This document shows, piece by piece, positions 34,248 to 38,285 of a stretch of DNA of 38,285 bases; position 1 is the stretch's first letter, and each line of letters opens with the position of its first letter. The stretch comes from Tepidamorphaceae bacterium (lineage in GTDB: Bacteria; Pseudomonadota; Alphaproteobacteria; Rhizobiales; JAKSCL01). A program made the translations under genes and the position numbers. The notes under the pieces are model-generated. The model was not told the origin of the DNA and did no database searches. It saw nothing but the letters and a program-made list of their open reading frames with translations. Location: contig JANQPO010000014.1 in the NCBI GenBank assembly GCA_028289445.1, positions 531,944 through 570,228 on the forward strand, given 5' to 3'.

Positions 34248-34922
34248 ATGTGCAACTTGTATTCCCACACCAGCAACCGACAGGCGGTCATCGATTTCAC
34301 ACGGGCCATGCGGGTCGCTGATGCAGTGGGCAACCTGCCTGCTCAACCCGGTATCTATCCTGACTACACCGCGCCGATTGTGCGGAACTTCGAAGGCACG
34401 CGCGAGCTGACCATGGCACGCTGGGGCATGCCCTCACCCAAGTTCGCACTCAAGCCGAACAAGAGCGGCCTCATTGTCGATCGTGGCGTGACGAACGTGC
34501 GCAACACCAAGAGCCCGCATTGGCGGCGGTGGTTCGCACTCGAGCATCGCTGCGTAGTGCCGTTCACGTCTTTTGCAGAGAATGAAAAACTCCCGGACGG
34601 CTCGCGTCCAACCGTTTGGTTCGCGTTTGACGAAACACGACCATTAGCTTTCTTCGCCGGTATATGGACGACCTGGGAGGGCGTTCGGAAGGCAAAGGAA
34701 GGCGAAGTGTCAGCCGACCTCTATGCGTTCCTGACGACTGAACCAAACCCCGAGGTCGGCGCAGTCCATCCCAAAGCCATGCCAGTCATCCTGCGGACTG
34801 AAGACGAGGTTGAAGTGTGGATGAATGCACCATGGGACGAGGCCAGTGCGCTCCAGCGTCCGCTAACTGATGCATCACTTGAGATTGTAGCTCGTGGCGT
34901 GCCGCAAGATCGGGCGGAATAG
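34248..34922 (+). CDS. SOS response-associated peptidase (SRAP/HMCES family)
   Basis: A 224-residue SRAP protein, which forms a stable crosslink to abasic sites in single-stranded DNA and so protects them. The essential residues are present: C2 immediately after the initiator methionine (it becomes the N-terminal residue), N83 in VTNVRNTK, E111 in FTSFAEN, and H174 in HPKAMPVIL. WRRWFALEHRCVVP and FFAGIW are further family marks. The usual CLVPADGFYEW is CVVPFTSFAEN here, a divergence in the loop around the glutamate that is common in phage- and island-encoded members. A LexA operator lies about 55 bases upstream. Confidence 0.93.
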   Translation: MCNLYSHTSNRQAVIDFTRAMRVADAVGNLPAQPGIYPDYTAPIVRNFEGTRELTMARWGMPSPKFALKPNKSGLIVDRGVTNVRNTKSPHWRRWFALEHRCVVPFTSFAENEKLPDGSRPTVWFAFDETRPLAFFAGIWTTWEGVRKAKEGEVSADLYAFLTTEPNPEVGAVHPKAMPVILRTEDEVEVWMNAPWDEASALQRPLTDASLEIVARGVPQDRAE

Positions 34923-35234
34923 CCAGTAGCTGCAAGGCCTAGCCACTCAGAGAGAATGTTGCGAACGGCAGCATTGTGGAGCTTTGAGACCTTCGTTTAG
35001 AGGCGTGAAAAAGCTATATTGGGTAAGAAAGCAGTCGTTCGCCGCGCACAGAGAAGCAGCGAGGGTGGAATGTCTAAGTGCCAGACACCTGCTCCAATGG
35101 AGTAGTTTCACCTACTCGAACCCAATGCATGGCGAACGGGAATGCATCGAGCAGACCGAGGCCGTCGGTGGACACGGGCTCAACGAGCGACACCTGTTTG
35201 CATTGTTCATTGCGCCGGGTCGCCCCAAGACTCT
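34923..35234. other. Intergenic region after the SRAP gene
   Basis: About 310 bases. Two overlapping plus-strand frames are open (from 34984 and 35078) but lack a recognisable domain and a good ribosome-binding site. The composition differs from the A+T-richer gene that follows. I see no terminator. Confidence 0.4.
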
Positions 35235-36242
35235 CTATCTGCGACGCAGAAACCGGTAAAGCCTCAAGACCTGCGACTCATGATTGTTCCGTAGTTCGCC
35301 CGCAGCCTTTCCAACCTTTAGTGACAGTGCCAAAACTATCACAAATGGCCACAACAAGTATCGAAATGCTGAGGACATGTACTCTCTTTCGAGCACCGCT
35401 CCCGTTGGATAGCTCAACTGCTGCAACCTGTGTTCCAATTCCGCACGCTCTTGGCGAAGCCTAGCAACAGCCTCCTCTGCAGTCTCATTACCCGTTCGAT
35501 CCTCAACTAACCTGTCCGCGACACGATCTAAATAAATACGGTAAGCATCATCAACCGTCGGCTTTGGCATTAGTTCCGGGTTCGCTGCTCTCTCCTCCGG
35601 ATCGCATCTTTTTTCTAGATCCCACATCGTGATTCGGATGGGGCATGCTGCCCAAGCAGGTAACCCACTGCATCGCTCCTGCGCCACGTTGTCCATCACA
35701 TCGTCAACGGACCGGCGAAACTCGCACAGTTCGTGCAGGCTTTTGGGTTCTCGGTACGACCAGCCAAGACTGGGCGAGAAAGATACATCAAACGCACGCC
35801 TAAGATAGTCTCCATAAAAAAATATTAACTTACATCCTTCGTCCCAATATTTTTCCAAACAGGTTTCAAACGAAAACGTAGGGTCAGGTAGATTTATTAT
35901 TATCCAACCAAATCTCTCTCTTTCTGACCATACCAACATCTTAGACTCCATTATATCTATGCGATCGAAATTCACCAACTTTTCACCGAACTCCTCACGA
36001 CTGATCACATCTGAATTTGTCTCAATGTATTCCAACTTCTTATTAGTGCTTTCAATTTTTAGCATGACATTATGCGCTTCAAATTGCGACCAAAATGACA
36101 ATGACAAAAACAACACACCGACTGCAGCAATTTGATAGTATAATATATCGACATACCACCAGTTAATTACGATTTTTTTGTAGCCAACATATATAGCTGC
36201 TCCCATCATAATTACTGTGTATGCAAGCAAGATAATTGACAT
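35235..36242 (-). CDS. Hypothetical three-helix membrane protein
   Basis: A 335-residue protein that I do not recognise. Two hydrophobic helices lie at the N-terminus (about 2-18 and 33-51), a large soluble part follows, and a third helix lies near the C-terminus (about 293-310) after a charged coiled-coil stretch (EEAVARLRQERAELEHRLQQL, about 254-274) and before a basic tail. The soluble part has several cysteines (C residues in TCLEKYWDEGCK, CSGLPAWAAC and CDPEE), which may form disulphides if periplasmic. The frame is open to 36248, but GAGG seven bases before the ATG at 36242 favours that start. Base composition is A+T-richer than the chromosome on the left. The upstream neighbour is an Abi-alpha-like gene. 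Confidence 0.65.
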   Translation of the reverse strand: MSIILLAYTVIMMGAAIYVGYKKIVINWWYVDILYYQIAAVGVLFLSLSFWSQFEAHNVMLKIESTNKKLEYIETNSDVISREEFGEKLVNFDRIDIMESKMLVWSERERFGWIIINLPDPTFSFETCLEKYWDEGCKLIFFYGDYLRRAFDVSFSPSLGWSYREPKSLHELCEFRRSVDDVMDNVAQERCSGLPAWAACPIRITMWDLEKRCDPEERAANPELMPKPTVDDAYRIYLDRVADRLVEDRTGNETAEEAVARLRQERAELEHRLQQLSYPTGAVLEREYMSSAFRYLLWPFVIVLALSLKVGKAAGELRNNHESQVLRLYRFLRRR

Positions 36243-36248
36243 AGACAT

Positions 36249-36727
36249 ACCTCAATGACATATACTCGATAATCATCTCAAAAGGCTATATAGTGCTCAT
36301 TGGGTTCGCCGTGGCGGGCCGACCATCAGATGTCACTTTTGCAACACAAGGCAAGCTTGGCACTAAAGATGTCTCCCAGAATTCTGCACCAAAGCGCTTT
36401 CATTCAAACAATTGGCAAATGGTTTGGGAACAAACAGATTGCAAAGCTGGAAAGACGGAGATCTAAGCGGCCCGGAAGATGATAAAATTCAAACCAAATA
36501 CGATGCAATGAGCACTGGAAAGTAGGTTGAAACCGCGAGTTAAGGCAATGCGTGACGCCGGCGATTGGTGGGAATGCGGTCGCAATTCTTGTGCAGGGTG
36601 TACGTCGGGAGCTCACAGCGCTCATTGCGGTAGTTGGGCACCAACGTCTCACACTCCCCGCCACTAAGCGTCAACTCATTAGAAATTTGAGACATTCGTC
36701 AGACGTCTGCGGGGCGCTCGGAGATAC
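36249..36727. other. Intergenic region between the membrane gene and the Abi-alpha-like gene
   Basis: About 480 bases. The only frame worth a note is a minus-strand one at 36540-36695. Other frames look random. The 5' half is A+T-rich and may hold the promoter of the membrane-protein gene. No terminator hairpin with a T run is seen. Confidence 0.4.
36540..36695 (-). CDS. Possible 51-residue cysteine-containing protein
   Basis: A frame from an ATG at 36695 to a TAA at 36540 encodes 51 residues: LSGGECETLVPNYRNERCELPTY in the first half, then HKNCDRIPTNRRRHALP. It reads more like protein than its shadows do (three cysteines, few rare patterns), and lies 32 bases after the stop of the Abi-alpha-like gene on the same strand. 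There is no clear Shine-Dalgarno sequence. It may be a remnant or may be chance. Confidence 0.25.
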   Translation of the reverse strand: MSQISNELTLSGGECETLVPNYRNERCELPTYTLHKNCDRIPTNRRRHALP

Positions 36728-37672
36728 TCATTCCTTAGGCAAGCACGCCTCTAGAAACCGACCGCCCATATCTGTAAGAATGATTGAATTGGCTGCGACC
36801 AACCAAGGGTCGCTTGATAGATAGACTGGCCTCAATTCAACCAGACCAGCTTGACTCAATACGATGGGGGATTCCTGCATCCCCCATTCAAAGTCGTCGC
36901 CCGGACATATACCAGAAATCCTTAACCAATCCGCTTCCGATTGACCGGTCGTGCCGTTCCTCTTTAGCGATACGGATGCATTGTAAATCTTTGCCGGGAA
37001 TCCTTCATCAATATGATTGAGCACAACGTGTAGAGCCGCCTGAGACTTCGTGATATCATCCCACTCTCTCCCTTTTATAAATTCTCTATTATAATTGTCA
37101 CGTAACAATTCCGCATCGTTTAGGTATTTATCTAATCGAATCTCCATTTTTTCATACAAATATGATGTCATCCTATTTGTTATTCCATATTCTATGTATA
37201 TAGAATTATAGTTCTGCGATTTTTCTCGAAGATAATTTATACATCTGGCATCTTTACCACTGATTGTACCCAATACTTCTATAAATATATTATGTAGAGA
37301 TGTATGATCTTCGGTCGCCCGTACTAGTAGTGCAGCCCACATTTCCTTCATCTGACCATCCGTCACGTCTTCAGCTGATGCCTTCTCCAAATACGGCACA
37401 AGAAATTTACTCGGGACTTGAGATGGTTCTCTTCCTTCCAGTTGCAATCTACGCCGCGCGCTCCTTGTGATTTCGATTAGTACTTCCTCTCTCTGCAATC
37501 TTAACTGATCCGCGCGCAATCCACGTTTCTCCGAGAACGGACGAATGATATCTGTTATTGCATCTAACAGGCGACCCGAAGAGGCTGTGGGAACTTCTGT
37601 TTTGATCTCGAATTTTGCTTCGGCCTTCAGGCCAATCTCTACGGGATTGCGCTCGTCATTGTCGCTGGTCAA
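36728..37672 (-). CDS. Abi-alpha/DUF4393-like protein, putative phage-defence
   Basis: A 314-residue soluble protein resembling the DUF4393 (Abi_alpha) family, linked to abortive phage resistance. The helical N-terminus (DAITDIIRPFSEKRG, about 37-51) leads to VPSKFLVPYLEKASAEDVTDGQMKEMWAALLV (about 86-117), whose FL-x-PxLE-x-AS and MWAxLL pattern is typical, then VLGTISGKDARCINYL (about 133-148). The C-terminus (WLRISGICPGDD, later SIILTDMGGRFLEACLP) fits the end of the family. The start is a TTG at 37672 with AAGGA six bases upstream. The gene lies in the island, upstream of an unknown membrane protein. Similarity is from pattern memory, so function is tentative. Confidence 0.65.
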   Translation of the reverse strand: MTSDNDERNPVEIGLKAEAKFEIKTEVPTASSGRLLDAITDIIRPFSEKRGLRADQLRLQREEVLIEITRSARRRLQLEGREPSQVPSKFLVPYLEKASAEDVTDGQMKEMWAALLVRATEDHTSLHNIFIEVLGTISGKDARCINYLREKSQNYNSIYIEYGITNRMTSYLYEKMEIRLDKYLNDAELLRDNYNREFIKGREWDDITKSQAALHVVLNHIDEGFPAKIYNASVSLKRNGTTGQSEADWLRISGICPGDDFEWGMQESPIVLSQAGLVELRPVYLSSDPWLVAANSIILTDMGGRFLEACLPKE

Positions 37673-38186
37673 AGCTTATCCTTAATCTAGAAATTGCAAA
37701 CGTTTATTGTATTGAAGTGGCTAGGGTCATAACGCCGTGTGTAACGACCTTAGTTCCAAATTTGATAGTTGACACTTTTCATGGATCGTTGAATCGCTGC
37801 GCCCTTCGCGACGGGTTTATGCTGAACGCGGGCGCTCGCTGCGAAGCGCTGCATGTCCGGAGAAGACACACAGCGGTTAGGAACCGATAACTCTAAGTCA
37901 GCAGGGAATAGAACGCAAAATCCTGAATTGACGATGCCACTTTTCACAAGTTTGAAGAATGTGTTCTAGGCGCCGACGGCTCGCTTTGCACATGTTTTGG
38001 CTCCCCGAACTAATGCGCAGCGCGGTTTATTGCAGGACGTATTCCCTTTCGCGTGCAGATCGGTGATGGCACCGATCTTCTTTTGTTGAAAACCGACCGC
38101 ATAACACCATCAGAGTGCCCGATTGGTGGTCCCAATGGCTATCGGCGAGGACATTGACCAGTCAAACCGTTCGGTCACTGGCCTCC
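37673..38186. other. Intergenic region before the IS3-family element
   Basis: About 515 bases without a convincing gene. A minus-strand frame at 37750-37947 has no known domain. The stretch changes from A+T-rich next to the Abi-alpha-like gene to G+C-rich, which may mark a join between segments. It contains a terminator-like hairpin at 38057-38084. Confidence 0.4.
38057..38084 (+). terminator. Orphan terminator-like hairpin
   Basis: A nine-base perfect inverted repeat (AGATCGGTG at 38057-38065, CACCGATCT at 38070-38078) with a four-base loop is followed by TCTTTT. It has the form of a factor-independent terminator on the plus strand, but no plus-strand gene ends nearby. It may close a small RNA or be left from a lost gene. 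Confidence 0.45.
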
Positions 38187-38285
38187 TGATCCTCCCCCGA
38201 TGAAGTGGTCCTCCGCTATGTTTAGGAAAACGGAGGAAGACCATGGCCAACAAACGACCGAAGCCCGAGGAAATTGTCACGAAGT
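38187..38285 (+). mobile_element. Left end of an IS3-family insertion sequence
   Basis: The element appears to begin near 38187 with TGATCCTCCCCCGATGAAG, which looks like a terminal inverted repeat, about 56 bases before the transposase start. The right end lies outside the window, so the exact border and target duplication cannot be checked. Confidence 0.6.
38243..38285 (+). CDS. IS3-family transposase OrfA, N-terminal end (cut by window edge)
   Basis: The first 14 codons, MANKRPKPEEIVTK, match the start of the OrfA helix-turn-helix protein of one IS3 subgroup (continuing as LRQVxVL in known members). GGAGGAAGA lies just upstream of the ATG at 38243. OrfA binds the ends of the element and is normally fused to OrfB by frameshifting to give the active transposase. 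The rest is outside the window. Confidence 0.75.
   Translation, partial: MANKRPKPEEIVTK

Noticed and set aside
34984..35464. Two overlapping plus-strand frames after the SRAP gene
   Set aside because: No domain and no ribosome-binding site; the second also runs over the end of the better-supported membrane-protein gene.
1..38285. CRISPR array, rRNA operon or tmRNA gene
   Set aside because: No regularly spaced repeats and no rRNA or tmRNA-like conserved sequence were seen; the only RNA gene I can support is tRNA-Ser.

Overview
The window reads as chromosome of an alphaproteobacterium, most likely of the order Hyphomicrobiales (Rhizobiales). The order rpoZ - rel - pyrE - DUF2062 - pdxJ - acpS - lepB at the left end is a conserved housekeeping arrangement in that group, base composition is G+C-rich through most of the window, and the LexA box has the alphaproteobacterial direct-repeat form (GAAC-N7-GAAC). 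The genus cannot be named from sequence reading alone.

Layout. (1) 1-5520, minus strand: housekeeping block with signal peptidase I (cut by the window edge), holo-ACP synthase, PdxJ, a DUF2062 membrane protein, PyrE, the bifunctional (p)ppGpp synthetase/hydrolase and RNA polymerase omega; a perfect terminator hairpin separates rpoZ from rel. (2) 5691-15141: a NYN-domain protein next to a family 5 uracil-DNA glycosylase, a chemoreceptor with an HBM-type sensor, DUF1330, smpB and dapA on the minus strand, then a periplasmic lytic transglycosylase, a LysE-type exporter and an alpha/beta hydrolase. (3) 15176-15887: a membrane-anchored helix-hairpin-helix protein preceded by a membrane protein of about 31 residues. 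(4) 16015-17981: an isolated two-gene phage-tail-like module (DUF2793 protein with a C1q-like C-terminus plus a small partner). (5) 18132-24922: a catabolic locus with a short-chain dehydrogenase, a truncated SIS-domain gene, a LysR regulator, a complete DctP-DctQ-DctM TRAP transporter and an N-acyl-D-amino-acid deacylase-like amidohydrolase. It is probably import and breakdown of an acidic, possibly N-acylated, compound. (6) 25416-26862: a small acidic protein, a PAS-like protein and a convergent GNAT-like acetyltransferase whose ends overlap. (7) 27184-33141, minus strand: a tight four-gene operon for methylated amines (dimethylglycine/sarcosine dehydrogenase-like FAD-GcvT protein, non-pyrrolysine MttB-family methyltransferase, TetR regulator, DAO-family FAD oxidoreductase).

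(8) 33410-38285: a tRNA-Ser(GCT) gene followed by what looks like a genomic island. It holds short hypothetical genes, an SRAP/HMCES-type DNA-repair protein facing one of them across a LexA operator, an A+T-richer pair consisting of an unknown three-helix membrane protein and an Abi-alpha/DUF4393-like putative anti-phage protein, and the start of an IS3-family transposase at the right edge.

Most promising for new biology: the Abi-alpha-like protein with its membrane neighbour, the SOS-controlled divergent pair, and the four-gene demethylation operon that has no corrinoid protein beside it.
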